DNA of 52,328 nt from Thermomicrobiales bacterium (GCA_030446685.1 JAUJMV010000033.1:1-52328); one strand, 5' to 3'. Shown: positions 23,137 through 32,486, counted from the stretch's first letter. The notes: a model not told the origin generated them from the letters alone. Numbers and translations are program-made.

Positions 23137-25107
23137 TCAGCGGTAGGACGCGGCTTGCAGGTTGAAGAGCTCGGCGTAGCGGCCGTTCTGGAGTAGCAGT
23201 TCGTCGTGGCTGCCGTTCTCGATGATCGCGCCCCCTTCGAGCACCATGATCCGGTCGGCGAGGCGCACGGTGGAGAAGCGGTGCGAGATGAAGAGGGCGG
23301 TCTTGCCGACCGTCAGCTCCTTCATCCGCGCGAAGATCTCGTACTCGGCCTGGGCGTCGAGGGCGGCGGTCGGCTCGTCGAGGATCAGGATCTGTGCGTC
23401 GCGCATGAAGGCGCGGGCGAGGGCGATCTTCTGCCACTCGCCGCCGGAGAGCTGGTGGCCCTGGTCGAACCATTTGCCGAGGGTCGTGTCGTAGCCCTCC
23501 GGCAGGCGCGCGACGACCGCGTCCGCGCCGCTCTGCGCCGCCGAGGCGGTGATCCGTTCGAGGTTCGCCAACTCCTCTAGCCGCCCGACGGCAATGTTCT
23601 CCCGCGCGCTGAGGTAATAGGTGACATAATCTTGGAAAATCACCCCGATCTCGCGGCGCAGCGCGGCGGGATCGTAGTCGCGGATGTCGACGCCGTCGAT
23701 CAGGATCTGGCCCGCGTCGGGGTCGTAGAGGCGGGTGAGGAGTTTCACGATCGTCGTCTTGCCCGCGCCGTTGCGCCCGACCAGCGCGATCGTCTCGCCG
23801 GGCGCGACCGTGAAGGAGACGTCCCTGAGGGCCGGCTCGTCGCGGCCGGGGTAGGTGTAGCTGACGTTGCGGAACTCGATCCCCCAGGTGAAGCGTGCCG
23901 CGACCGGCACGGGGCGCTCGGGGGCGCGGATGCGCGGCTCGAAGGCCAGCAGGTCGAAGAGGGTGTTGAGGTAGAGGGTGTGCTCGTACATCGAGGCGAA
24001 GCCGTTGAGCAGGCCCTGGAAGTTGCCCTGCACCTGCTGCGCGGCCTGGGTGAAGACGACCAGCCCGGCGATGTCGATCCGCCCGCGCACCGCCTGGAGG
24101 GCGACGTAGAGGTAGGTGGCGCTGGTGGTGAGGGTGGTCAGCATGCCCCAGCCGAACCCGGCGGTGTAGCGGCGCACCAGCAGCCGCTGGTTCTCACCGA
24201 TGAACTTGTGGGCGAGGCGGCGGTAGCGGTCGACGAAGAAGTCGCCGAGGGTGAAGAGCTTGATTTCCTTGTTGTAGGTGTCGGTCGTCAGCAGGTTGGT
24301 CAGGTAGCCCATCAGCCGGCGCTCGGGCGACTGCCGGCGCATCTGCTGGTAGCCCTGCCAGCCGTAGCGGGTGGAGGCGATGAAGGCCGGGATCGGCGAG
24401 AGGAGCGCGGCGACCGCCAGGAGCGGCCCGAGCCGCACCAGCAGCGCGATCATCGTCAGGAAGGTGATGCCGGTGCGGAGCAGGCCGAAGACGCCGGAGA
24501 CCATGCTGACCGGGCGGAACGCCGCCTCGCGCTGGGCCTGCTGGAGCTGGTCGTAGTACTTGGCGTCCTCGAAGAAGCTGAGGTCGAGGCCGTTGGCGTG
24601 CTCCATGATCATCAGCTGGATCTTGTTGGCGGTGCGGTCCTGCAGCAGTTGCTGGCTGATGTTCTGGAGCGTGGAGAGTAGGCTGCCGCCCGCCAGCAGC
24701 GCGAACTGGATCAGCGCCAGCCAGACGATCCGGCGGATCGCCGCGTCATTCCCGCCGGCCTGGACGCCCTCGACGACCGCCTGGAGCAACTGGCCGGCGA
24801 TCCAGACCTGCGCGGCGGGCAGGGCGCTCTGGAGGAGGGTGACCAGGCCGAGCGCCAGGGTGAAGCCGCGGTGCGTCTCCCAGACGAGGCGCAGCACGCG
24901 CGGCACGCCGCTCAGCGAGGCGCGGAAGTTGCGCCGCAGCTCCTGCAGCGTCTTGCGCAGCCCCGGCGCCTCCTCCGGCCCCTCCGGCGCCCCGCCCGCG
25001 CCGTTGGGCGCCAAGCGCCGCTGCTCGCGGGGGCTGAGGCCGAATGACTCCCCGCCGCGCCGGCCGTTGCCGTTCCTGTCCGTGTTGCCCGGTCCCTGTT
25101 GCAGCAT
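23137..25107 (-). CDS. ABC exporter, fused membrane and ATPase domains
   Basis: 656 residues. A Gly/Arg-rich cytosolic N-terminus (about 65 residues) precedes a six-span membrane domain (FTLALGLVTLLQSALPAAQVW, ITFLTMIALLVRLGPLLAVA). The ATPase has Walker A GRNGAGKT, Q-loop GVIFQDY, signature LSGGEWQK, Walker B ILILDEPTAALD and the H-loop ISHRFS. It is a type IV half-exporter that would work as a dimer; substrate unknown. ATG 25107 has only a poorly spaced GAGG, so the exact start is less certain. The reading frame is intact over 2 kb. Confidence 0.9.
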   Translation of the reverse strand: MLQQGPGNTDRNGNGRRGGESFGLSPREQRRLAPNGAGGAPEGPEEAPGLRKTLQELRRNFRASLSGVPRVLRLVWETHRGFTLALGLVTLLQSALPAAQVWIAGQLLQAVVEGVQAGGNDAAIRRIVWLALIQFALLAGGSLLSTLQNISQQLLQDRTANKIQLMIMEHANGLDLSFFEDAKYYDQLQQAQREAAFRPVSMVSGVFGLLRTGITFLTMIALLVRLGPLLAVAALLSPIPAFIASTRYGWQGYQQMRRQSPERRLMGYLTNLLTTDTYNKEIKLFTLGDFFVDRYRRLAHKFIGENQRLLVRRYTAGFGWGMLTTLTTSATYLYVALQAVRGRIDIAGLVVFTQAAQQVQGNFQGLLNGFASMYEHTLYLNTLFDLLAFEPRIRAPERPVPVAARFTWGIEFRNVSYTYPGRDEPALRDVSFTVAPGETIALVGRNGAGKTTIVKLLTRLYDPDAGQILIDGVDIRDYDPAALRREIGVIFQDYVTYYLSARENIAVGRLEELANLERITASAAQSGADAVVARLPEGYDTTLGKWFDQGHQLSGGEWQKIALARAFMRDAQILILDEPTAALDAQAEYEIFARMKELTVGKTALFISHRFSTVRLADRIMVLEGGAIIENGSHDELLLQNGRYAELFNLQAASYR

Positions 25108-25498
25108 CCTCACCGCCGTTCGTCGTGTCGTCGGCCGGGGTTGGCGGTGTCCCGCGGTGCGTCGCTCCACGCGCTCGGGCAGACCGTCCGCGGCTCGTTG
25201 GTGCGGGGGCGCCGATCCACCCCCCGTGAACAAGTGTAACAAGTGCGGCGATCGTTGTGACCGCCTGTTCGGGTAGGGGGGCGGCGGTGGAACGGGTGGG
25301 GCGCGGGGCGTAGGGTGTGGGGCGTCAGGGGCTGTGGCCTGACTACCGGCGCGTGGCTCTCGGCCACGCTTTCCAGCGATTTTCGTAATGGTTGAGCAAG
25401 TCCCCGGGCAGGGTTTTGGGCGTTCACACCCGCAAGCGGGTACCCGACGCCCCGACGGATCGGCGTTGGCCCGTAGCGCAACCTGCCCGCGAACCGCT
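25108..25498. other. 391-bp non-coding stretch with small hairpins
   Basis: Between the ABC transporter start and the GNAT/PIG-L stop. It holds a direct repeat (AACAAGTG twice near 25228-25241), a G-rich block of GGGGCG(T) words near 25300-25330, and hairpins GTCAGG/CCTGAC, GCGTGGC/GCCACGC and ACCCGC/GCGGGT. I see no convincing gene. Confidence 0.5.
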
Positions 25499-26956
25499 CT
25501 AGGCTCCACGCCCCCGGCTCTCCGCCCAGAAATCGCGCTCGCGCCGGCCGCCGGGCCAGGGCGGGATGGCGCGGGTGAAGGCTTCTGTTGCCGGCCAGGC
25601 GGCGGCGGAGGGCCGGGCGGAGGGCGAGCAGCCGCGCCTGCGGGCCGAGCTGGCTGCGGTGGCAGCGCCAGGCGGCGTCCTTGCGCGCCAGGTAGGGGCC
25701 GCTGCCGATGACCGTGGTGACTGGCGTCAGGCGGTGGAGGGCGCGCACGAGGTTGACGTCGCCGTTTTCGCCGAAGCGGCGCGGGTTTCGGCCGGAGAGG
25801 CGGATAACGACGAGGGCAAGTCGGAGTAGGGCCGGCCCGACCGTCCCGTAGTACAGCTTCGCGGGCGTTCGGGGGCCAGCCCTGCCGCAACCTGCTCCGG
25901 GTACTGGGCCGGATTGCCGGCCGCATGGAAGGCGGCGAGTGCCGTCTCGTGGACGCGGATGTGGTCCGGGTGCCCGTAGCCGCCGTAGGGCGGGAAGGTG
26001 AGGACGACCTGCGGGCGCAGCGCGCGGATGATCGCGACGATCTGGCCGGTGACGCGCGCGGGCGGGGCCTGGACGAGCGCGTGGGGGCGCCGGTTGTCCG
26101 GGGTGCCCGGCATGCCGGAATCGCGGTGGCCGAGGAAGTGGACGCCGGCCAGCCCGAGGGCGTCCGCGGCGCAGAGGAGTTCGCCCGTGCGCAGCGCGGC
26201 GCCGCTCTCCCCTGCGGCCAGCAGCGCGGGGTCGACCGTGCCGCACTCGCCGCGCGTGGCGCAGGCGTAGTGGACCGCGACCCCCTCGGCGCCGTAGCGC
26301 GCCAGCGTGCCGCCGCTGCCGAAGCTCTCGTCGTCCGGGTGCGCGAGGACGACGAGCAGGGTGCGCGCCGCCGGCCCCGGCTTCAACCAGTGGGAGGCGA
26401 TCCCGTAGGGTCTCAGATCGGGGCGCGGGGCGTCGGTTGTCCGCGCGCCGTGGGCAGCGGCGCCACCTGGCTCGCCCGCCTCGCGCCGCATGATCGCGAG
26501 ATCCCCCAGGCCGCGGAACACCGTCGCCCCGGCGATCCTCGCCGCCCGGTGAACCCGGCGGAAGTAGGGCGGCAGCGCCGCCGGCCCAACATGGCGGAAG
26601 CCGAAGCGGGTGTAGTAGCCCGCGAGGGGACCGGCGCACATCAGATAGAGCGGGCCGGTCTCGCGCGCGAGCAGCGCGCGGACGAGCGCGGCGCCGATCC
26701 CCGCGCCCTGCCGGCCCGGGACCACCGCGAGCGAGGCCAGCTCGCGGCTGCCGTCGCGGTGCGGCTTGACCTGCGCCACCCCGACGATCCGCGCGCCCGC
26801 TTCCGGGTCGACCGCGACCAGGAAACGCCGCCAGTCCAGCCCGGTCGGGTTGAGGCGCGCGGCGAGGACGAGCGCGCGGATGGCCGGTTGGTCGGCGGCG
26901 GTGGCGGGGCGGATCGGTGCTGCGTGCTGCGTGCTGCGTGCTGAGTCGGGCTTCAC
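25499..26956 (-). pseudogene. GNAT acetyltransferase-PIG-L deacetylase fusion, frame-broken
   Basis: From GTG 26956: an N-terminal GNAT domain (IRPATAADQPAIRALVLAA, LASLAVVPGRQGAGIGAALV with the acetyl-CoA loop, YYTRFGFRHVGP) followed by a PIG-L/LmbE N-deacetylase (LVVLAHPDDESFGSGGTLARY, ALGLAGVHFLGHRDSGM, YGGYGHPDHIRVH with zinc ligands). The frame shifts near 25865, after which KLYYGTVGPALLRLALVV and FGENGDVNLVRALHRLTPVT continue, and again near 25585 (AFTRAIPPWPGGRRERDF) before TAG 25499. Residues 2-11 are encoded by the heptamer repeat. Likely an intact gene with two sequence errors. Confidence 0.8.
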
Positions 26957-27008
26957 TGGAACACCACAAGTGATGGATAGGCCATGCATCGCTCAGCACT
27001 CGGCACTC
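26917..27008. repeat. inverted heptamer repeat (GTGCTGC word)
   Basis: Left block 26917-26945 has four period-7 words (GTGCTGC, last GTGCTGA); right block 26991-27008 is inverted (GCTCAGCACTCGGCACTC). The right block touches the M24 peptidase stop (27009); the left block lies inside the first codons of the downstream fusion gene. Confidence 0.85.
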
Positions 27009-28181
27009 TTACCAGAGTCGGGTCGGGAAGCCGGTGATGACCTCGGGGGCGCCGTCGGTGACGATGATCTCCTGCTCGATCGCGCAGCCGATCCGCCCTG
27101 GGATGGCGATGCTCGGCTCGACGCAGAGGACCATGCCGGGGCGCAACTCCTCGGCGCCGCCCGCGCTCAGGTAGGGCTCCTCGACCGTCTCCAGGCCGAT
27201 CGCGTGCCCCGCGCCGCTCGGAGCCAGGGCGGGGAAGCCGGCGTCGATCACCGCGCGCCGCCCCGCCTCGACGACCGCGCCGAGGGTAGCCCCGGCGCGC
27301 GTGGCGGTGACCGCTGCCTCGGTCGCGGCGTGCCCGGCCTCCAGGAAGCGCCGGTCCTCGTCCGCGAGGGCCGCGCCGCCGCCGACGACCGTGGTGCGGT
27401 TCACGTCGAAGGCGTAGCCGCGGTAGGCGCCGATGATGTCGAGGACGACGACATCGCCCGCTTGCATGACGCGCTCGGTCGCCTGGGGCCAGCGCGAGCC
27501 GCCGCCCGACCAGGGGCCGGAGTGGACCCGCAGGTAACGCACGAAGTCGGCGCCGGCGGCGAGGGCGGCGGCGGTGCCGGCGGCGCAGACCTCCTGCTCG
27601 GTCGCGCCGGGCCGGATCGTGTCCATGACCGCCCGCAGCCCGACCCCGGCGATCTCGGCCGCGCGGCGCAACAGCCGCTGCTCGTCGGGGCTCTTGATCG
27701 AGCGCAGCCGGTGCAGCAAGTCCTCCGCGCGCTGGAGAGTCAGTTGGGGGAGCGCCGCCGCCAGGTCGCGGTAGAGGGCCAGCGGCAGGATGTCCTCGCC
27801 GGCCAGGCCGACCGTGGCGGTCGCCAACCCGCGCTCGCGCAGGGCGCCGGCCAGCGCCGCGACGAGATCGTTGTCGAGGCGGATGTCGGGCAGGGCGGTG
27901 ATCAGGTCGCGCCGGTAGCCGCGGCCGTCCACCAGCAGCGTCGGCTCGCCGTCGGCCGGCACCAGCGCCAGAGCGTGTCCGAGGCCGCGCGCCGGCCCGC
28001 TGAAGACGCTGTTGGGGAAGGGCGGGAAGTGGCCGGTGAGGTAGGCGACCGGGCCGGGCCGGTCGTAGAACGAACTGCCGACCGCGAGGAGGGCGGGGAG
28101 ACCCCGCTGCCGCAGGGCCGCTTGCAGGCGGGCGATGCGGGCGCGGATCTCGTCCTGGGTGATGCCGCCGGTGGTCTCCAT
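27009..28181 (-). CDS. M24 metallopeptidase, Xaa-Pro aminopeptidase-like
   Basis: 390 residues, ATG 28181 after GGAGGCAG. Creatinase-like N-terminal domain (RIARLQAALRQRGLPALLAV), then the pita-bread domain with its five metal ligands: Asp in VVVLDIIGAY, Asp in GYAFDVNRT, His in GAGHAIGLE, Glu in LCVEPSIA and Glu in CAIEQEIIVT. Members remove N-terminal residues preceding proline, mostly in the cytoplasm. The length is normal and all ligands are present. Confidence 0.93.
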   Translation of the reverse strand: METTGGITQDEIRARIARLQAALRQRGLPALLAVGSSFYDRPGPVAYLTGHFPPFPNSVFSGPARGLGHALALVPADGEPTLLVDGRGYRRDLITALPDIRLDNDLVAALAGALRERGLATATVGLAGEDILPLALYRDLAAALPQLTLQRAEDLLHRLRSIKSPDEQRLLRRAAEIAGVGLRAVMDTIRPGATEQEVCAAGTAAALAAGADFVRYLRVHSGPWSGGGSRWPQATERVMQAGDVVVLDIIGAYRGYAFDVNRTTVVGGGAALADEDRRFLEAGHAATEAAVTATRAGATLGAVVEAGRRAVIDAGFPALAPSGAGHAIGLETVEEPYLSAGGAEELRPGMVLCVEPSIAIPGRIGCAIEQEIIVTDGAPEVITGFPTRLW

Positions 28182-28245
28182 CGCTGCCTCCTGGTGTGTT
28201 CGCGCGCGGCGCCGCCGGGGGGCCGCCGGCTACCGCCGCCCTCCA

Positions 28246-29955
28246 TTAACGGTCGCGGGCGACGTAGACGTAGAAGAGCGGCCCGCCGCTGCCGCCGAAT
28301 TTGGGGTTGAGCACTTGGCCCTGGTTGATGTGCTTCAGGACGATCACGTCCTTGCCGCGCTCGGCGGCGAGGCGCTTGAACTCCGCCACGCGGCCCCGGT
28401 AGGCGGCGGGGTTGCTGGGCTCGCCGTCGCGGTGGGCGATGTAGATCGTCTCCGGGTCGTCGAGGAGGCGGTCGAGTGTGTGGTAGAAGCTGTCGGGCGG
28501 GTCCTGCGTCTGGCCGTAGATTTCCCGCGGCTGGACGCGGCCGTGGGTCAGGAGTTCGACGTTGTGCTTCATCCCCCAGTCGAGCGCGTAGGGGCGGGTG
28601 AAGCCGTTGCGGTCGAGGTAGGTTGCCAGGTCGTTGATGCTGGCCGAGAAGGTGTCCTTGCCGCCCGTCTCGGCGAGGGCGCGGTGGTAGCGCCGGTCGA
28701 CGGCCAGGTCGCCGAGCAGCAGCGGCGCGAGCAGCGCCAGCACCGGCAGGGTCGAGGCTAGCGTCCGTAACGCGGGCCGCGCGGTCTGACGAGCGGCGAC
28801 AGTGGCAAGGCTCCGCCCGAGCAGGACGGCGAAGGCCGCGACGATGATCTGCGGCAGCGGCAGCATGATCAGCAGGTGGGTCGCCTCGAAGCCGGAGACG
28901 GTGACGATGCTCTGGGCGAAGATCGCCGCCGGCAGGGCCAGGGCGAAGACCGTGGCGTCGCGGTGGCGGCGGTAGGCCGGGACCGCGCAGACGAGCGCCA
29001 GCAGCCCGACAGCACTGACGAGGACGATCGGGACGGCGAAGGGGTTGGTGTAGACGCGGCCGTGGAACCAGAAGTAGGAGCCGTCGAGCAGCGACTGGAC
29101 GTTGTCGAGCCGCCGCGCGAGGTTGGCGGCGAACGCCAGGTTGTCGACCCCCTTCTCGGTCTGGCCGGCGTTGGCGCGCAGCACCTTCAGGGTGCCGCCG
29201 CTGGCGAGGTTGTAACCGATGAGCGGCGCGGCCCCGAGCAGGAAGCCGGACCCCGCCGCCAGGACCGCCCGCCGCGCGACCGGCGGCGGATCGGCGAGGC
29301 GCGCGCGCAGGGGGCGCCGCCGGAGCGGCCGGCCCGCGGCGTCGTGGGGCCAGCGCCAGTTGACGAGCCAGACGGCGGCCCCCGCCGCCGCCGCGCCGGC
29401 GATGAACCAGACGAACAGCACCTTCGTGCTCAGGCCGAGCCCGACCAGCAACCCGGCCAGCGCCAGCCAGCCGGCCCCCCCGCCCCGCCGCCAGCGCAGG
29501 AAGCAGAGGGTCGCGCCGGTCGCCAGCGGCACGACCTGGATGACGACGTAGACGCCGACGCGCGACCAGAAGATCAGCGCCGGGCTGACCGCCAGCAGGG
29601 CCGCGGCCAGCAGGCCGACCGGGCGGCCGTAGAGCCGCCGCCCCAGCAGGTAGGTCAGGAGCACGGCCAGCGCGCCGAGGCCGATCGTCATCGCGCGGAT
29701 CGGCCCGACCCCGACACCGAAGAGCGCGAAGAGTGGCAGGACGCCGTACATGCTGGTGACGCCCTGGTAGTCGCTGATCATCACCGGCAGGTCGCGGCCG
29801 AAGAGCCGGACCCCGACGCCCCGGTTGAGATCGACCGGCTGCCCGAGGACCAGTTGCATCGCGGGGATGACGTCGTACGCCTCGTCGTTGTAGAGGCCAG
29901 GCAGCCACCACTGGTAGCCGGCGATGGCGGCGAAGACGGTCACCAGCGCCGCCAC
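28246..29955 (-). CDS. PMT/ArnT-like membrane glycosyltransferase
   Basis: 569 residues with about ten hydrophobic spans and an extracytoplasmic C-terminal domain (from about 430). The first loop has LPGLYNDEAYDVIPAMQ, the acidic motif of GT-C dolichyl/polyprenyl-phosphate sugar transferases; LIFWSRVGVYVVIQVVPLAT follows. It probably transfers a sugar from a polyprenyl carrier at the outer membrane face; substrate unknown. Start GTG 29955 is the first usable codon, yet the frame stays open upstream with membrane-like sequence (IWWDWLV), so the true N-terminus may be longer or the 5' end altered by an indel. Confidence 0.85.
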   Translation of the reverse strand: MAALVTVFAAIAGYQWWLPGLYNDEAYDVIPAMQLVLGQPVDLNRGVGVRLFGRDLPVMISDYQGVTSMYGVLPLFALFGVGVGPIRAMTIGLGALAVLLTYLLGRRLYGRPVGLLAAALLAVSPALIFWSRVGVYVVIQVVPLATGATLCFLRWRRGGGAGWLALAGLLVGLGLSTKVLFVWFIAGAAAAGAAVWLVNWRWPHDAAGRPLRRRPLRARLADPPPVARRAVLAAGSGFLLGAAPLIGYNLASGGTLKVLRANAGQTEKGVDNLAFAANLARRLDNVQSLLDGSYFWFHGRVYTNPFAVPIVLVSAVGLLALVCAVPAYRRHRDATVFALALPAAIFAQSIVTVSGFEATHLLIMLPLPQIIVAAFAVLLGRSLATVAARQTARPALRTLASTLPVLALLAPLLLGDLAVDRRYHRALAETGGKDTFSASINDLATYLDRNGFTRPYALDWGMKHNVELLTHGRVQPREIYGQTQDPPDSFYHTLDRLLDDPETIYIAHRDGEPSNPAAYRGRVAEFKRLAAERGKDVIVLKHINQGQVLNPKFGGSGGPLFYVYVARDR

Positions 29956-30232
29956 GACGAGCCAATCCCACCAGATTGCGGGCGGGCGGCGCGATGGGCG
30001 TGCCGATCCGGCCGCTGCGGGGACCGCAGGCGGTCGGTCGGCGACGGCGGGCGGTTCGGCGACCGCGCCGCGGCTGGACCTGTTGACGTTGAGCGCGCGG
30101 ATGGCCGTTCTCCAGTCTCAGGCCGGACGCAAGACGACGCGCGGCGGTGGCCTGCGGGGCCGCGGGGGTCGTTGAGGTGCGCGCCGTGCAGTATAACGGG
30201 AAATCGCCGCGCCGGTGACGGCGCGGCGGGAA

Positions 30233-30919
30233 CGATCATCGCACCGCGCCCACATCCGCGCCGCCGTCACTCGCCGGCGAGGATCGACCTTCGCGCCGTG
30301 GCACTGGGCGAGGAGCACCGCCTGGGCCAGGTCGAGCCGGACGCCGGCGAGGTCGAGCGCCTTGAGGTCGATGCCGTCCACGGTCGCCCCGCGCAGGTCC
30401 GCGCCCTTGAGGCGGGCCTGGCTGACATCGGCGCGGGTGAGGTCGGCGCCGCGCAGGTCGGCGCGCTCCAGGTTGCAGCGGTGCAGGATCGCCTCGTTGA
30501 AGCGGATCTTGCGCAGGTCGCGCTTGCTGAGGTCCTGGTAGGCGAGGATCGTGTAGGACCAGTCGCCGCCGGCGATCGCGATCGCCGCCAGGTTCGCCTC
30601 GCCGAAGGTCGCGCCGGTCAGCTTGCATTCGGTGAAGCGCGCGGTGAAGAGGTTCGCCAGGCCGAAGCGGCAGTTGGGGAAGGCCGAGCCCTCGTGGGTC
30701 GAGCCGTTGAGGCGCGCGCCGGTGAAGTCGATACTGGTGACGCTGAGCGTCGAAGGTGCAGCCCTTCGTGGTGGCTTCGTCCAGCCGCGCGCCCGAGTCG
30801 GAAGGTGCAGCGGGTGAAGCGGCAGCCGCGCAACTCCGCGTCGCTCAGGTCGGCGTCGTCGAAGCTCTCGGCGGTGTGTTCCCGGTCGGTCCAGACGATC
30901 ATCTCACCGCGCCCATATC
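30233..30919. repeat. 24-bp direct repeats flanking the pentapeptide gene
   Basis: 30233-30256 and 30896-30919 match at 22 of 24 positions (core CACCGCGCCCA). The second copy is the dehydrogenase stop/pentapeptide start junction; the first lies just past the pentapeptide gene and would encode almost the same ending, GAVR-stop. The repeats are 663 bp apart, start to start. Confidence 0.75.
30267..30902 (-). pseudogene. pentapeptide-repeat protein, frame-broken
   Basis: ATG 30902 overlaps the upstream dehydrogenase stop (ATGA). It starts MIVWTDREHTAESFDDADLS, with pentapeptide units ADLSD, AELRG and CRFTR. The frame changes near 30800 and again nearby, continuing in other frames with STHEGSAFPNCRFGLANLFTARF, CKLTGATFGEANL, CNLERADLRGADLTRADVSQA and ARLKGADLRGATVDGIDLKAL. 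A final indel would give the stop at 30267. These A(D/N)LXX repeats form a right-handed beta-helix; some relatives (Qnr/McbG) protect DNA gyrase. Here the role is unknown. Breaks may be sequence errors. Confidence 0.75.
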
Positions 30920-31876
30920 GTCATAGCGCACCAGCACCTTCACCGGCGTGATCGCCCCGGTCGCCAGCCGCTCGAAGGTGGCGGCGAGGTCGCCGGCGGT
31001 GGTGTGACAGTCGAAGAGGGCTTCGAGGTTGCGGGCGTAATCATGGTCGCCCCCGCGGAGGACATCGAAGTACCAGCGGGCGTGTTCCTGATAATCCCAG
31101 CCGTCGCTCGACCCGACGACGAGCAGTTCCCGCTCGTGGAAGGCGGGGGCCAGGGCCAGCGGCTCGCGGTTGCCGTCGGCGAGGACGCAGACGCGCCCGC
31201 CGTGTGCCATCCGCCCTTGGAGGAGCGCGAAACCGGCAGCGCTGCTGGAACATTCGAAGGCGGCGGCGTAGGCCGACGCGTCGTCCGCGCCCTCCTCCGG
31301 CGGCAGCGCGCCCCGCGCCCCGAGGCGCAGGGCCAGGTCGCGCCGCTCCGCGCGCGGCTCGATCACATCGATGGCGCGCAGGCCAGAGGCGTGCAGCACG
31401 AAGACCGCCAGGAGGCCGATCGCGCCCGCGCCGCTGACCAGGATCGGTTCGTCGGGCTGTGGTTTGAGCTTGCGGACGCCCTTCGCCGCGTCGCAGGAGA
31501 GGATCGCCAGCAGCGCCAGCGCGTCCGGGATGCCGTCCGGCACGACGATCGCCTTCGCCTCCGGCACGACGCCGTGCGTGCGGTGGCCGTAGGGGGCGAC
31601 GACCCGCTCCCCGACCCGCAGCGGCCGCGCCGCCGCGCCGCGCGCGACGACTCTGCCGACGCTCTCGTAGCCGGTCATGCAGGGGTAGGTCGCCGGCGCG
31701 CCGCTCCGCGCCGTCCCTCGGTAGAGCGGCAATTCGCTGCCGATGCTGATCGCCCCGGCGGTCGTCTGGACCAGCACCTCGTCGTCCCGCAGGGGCGGCA
31801 ACTTCTCCGTCGCCCAGCGCAACCGGTGTGGCGCGGCCAGCAGGAGCGAGCGGCGCCGCACCGATAACGCGCTCAT
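30899..31876 (-). CDS. MDR-superfamily zinc-type dehydrogenase, atypical
   Basis: 325 residues. GroES-like N-terminal domain (EVLVQTTAGAISIGSELPLY, TYPCMTGYESVGRVVARG, PLRVGERVVAPYGHRTH) and Rossmann domain (ILVSGAGAIGLLAVFV with GxGxxG). The usual catalytic-zinc Cys after the first strand is replaced (SIGSELP), as in the BchC-like/zinc-lacking branch, so a zinc alcohol dehydrogenase reaction is doubtful. It overlaps the DUF5615 gene upstream and the pentapeptide gene downstream by four bases each. Confidence 0.82.
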   Translation of the reverse strand: MSALSVRRRSLLLAAPHRLRWATEKLPPLRDDEVLVQTTAGAISIGSELPLYRGTARSGAPATYPCMTGYESVGRVVARGAAARPLRVGERVVAPYGHRTHGVVPEAKAIVVPDGIPDALALLAILSCDAAKGVRKLKPQPDEPILVSGAGAIGLLAVFVLHASGLRAIDVIEPRAERRDLALRLGARGALPPEEGADDASAYAAAFECSSSAAGFALLQGRMAHGGRVCVLADGNREPLALAPAFHERELLVVGSSDGWDYQEHARWYFDVLRGGDHDYARNLEALFDCHTTAGDLAATFERLATGAITPVKVLVRYDDMGAVR

Positions 31877-32238
31877 GGCAGAAGCCGCTGGCGCAAACGG
31901 ACTTCCTCGACGACCGTGAGCCGGCCCTCCAGCGTGATATTCGGGGCGGAGAGCAACTGGAGAAGCCGCTCGCCGGGTTCTTCCGGTCTCTGCGCCTGAA
32001 AGCGAAAGTACACCATGCCGCTCGGGGTCGGTTGTTGAAGGCGGTAGGCGATCTCGCCGTAATCGCGGTCGAACGTCAACAGGACGCGCCCCTCAGCGAC
32101 CGCGCGCGCCATGATGTCGACATCGGCGGTGCCGGGCGCATCCTCGAGGATGGATGCCACGTCGTATCCCTCCCGGCGTAGGAGCCGCACACTCGGGAGA
32201 GGGAAGTTCTCGTCGGCCAGGAAGCGGTGCGGGCTCAC
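31873..32238 (-). CDS. DUF5615 PIN-like toxin
   Basis: 121 residues. FLADENFPLPSVRLLRREGYDV and VLLTFDRDYGEIAY are the DUF5615 motifs, with the acidic residues of a PIN-like nuclease (ADEN, TFDRD). Such proteins are the presumed RNase toxins paired with DUF433 antitoxins. Overlaps the upstream DUF433 gene (32235-32486) by four bases, as in a type II toxin-antitoxin operon, and the downstream dehydrogenase likewise. Confidence 0.88.
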   Translation of the reverse strand: MSPHRFLADENFPLPSVRLLRREGYDVASILEDAPGTADVDIMARAVAEGRVLLTFDRDYGEIAYRLQQPTPSGMVYFRFQAQRPEEPGERLLQLLSAPNITLEGRLTVVEEVRLRQRLLP

Positions 32239-32486
32239 CGCGTCTCGGCCGGTAGGATAAACATCGCTTCTTCGCGCAACAGTTCGGCGGCGAAGGCGAA
32301 GATCGCGCGTAACGCCTCGGGCGTCAGGTTCGGATAGCTCTCCAGCACTTCTTCTTGGGTCCAGCCCGCAGCGAACAGCCCCATGATGAAGTCCGTGGCC
32401 AGCCGCGTGCCTTTGACGACCGGCTTGCCGGAGAGGATCGCCGGGTCGCCGTGGATGTACTGCCGCCAGTCGATCGCCTCGCCCAT
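32235..32486 (-). CDS. DUF433 antitoxin
   Basis: 83 residues, ATG 32486 after AAGGAAGG. IHGDPAILSGKPVVKGTRLATDFIM is the defining DUF433 block (a winged-helix DNA-binding domain), followed by GWTQEEVLESYPNLTPEALRAIFAFA. Binds the DUF5615 partner and probably represses its own promoter. First gene of the toxin-antitoxin pair. Confidence 0.9.
   Translation of the reverse strand: MGEAIDWRQYIHGDPAILSGKPVVKGTRLATDFIMGLFAAGWTQEEVLESYPNLTPEALRAIFAFAAELLREEAMFILPAETR

Noticed and set aside
27902..29971. 689-residue minus-strand frame overlapping the glycosyltransferase
   Set aside because: Arg/Pro-rich shadow; the true gene in another frame has membrane spans and family motifs.
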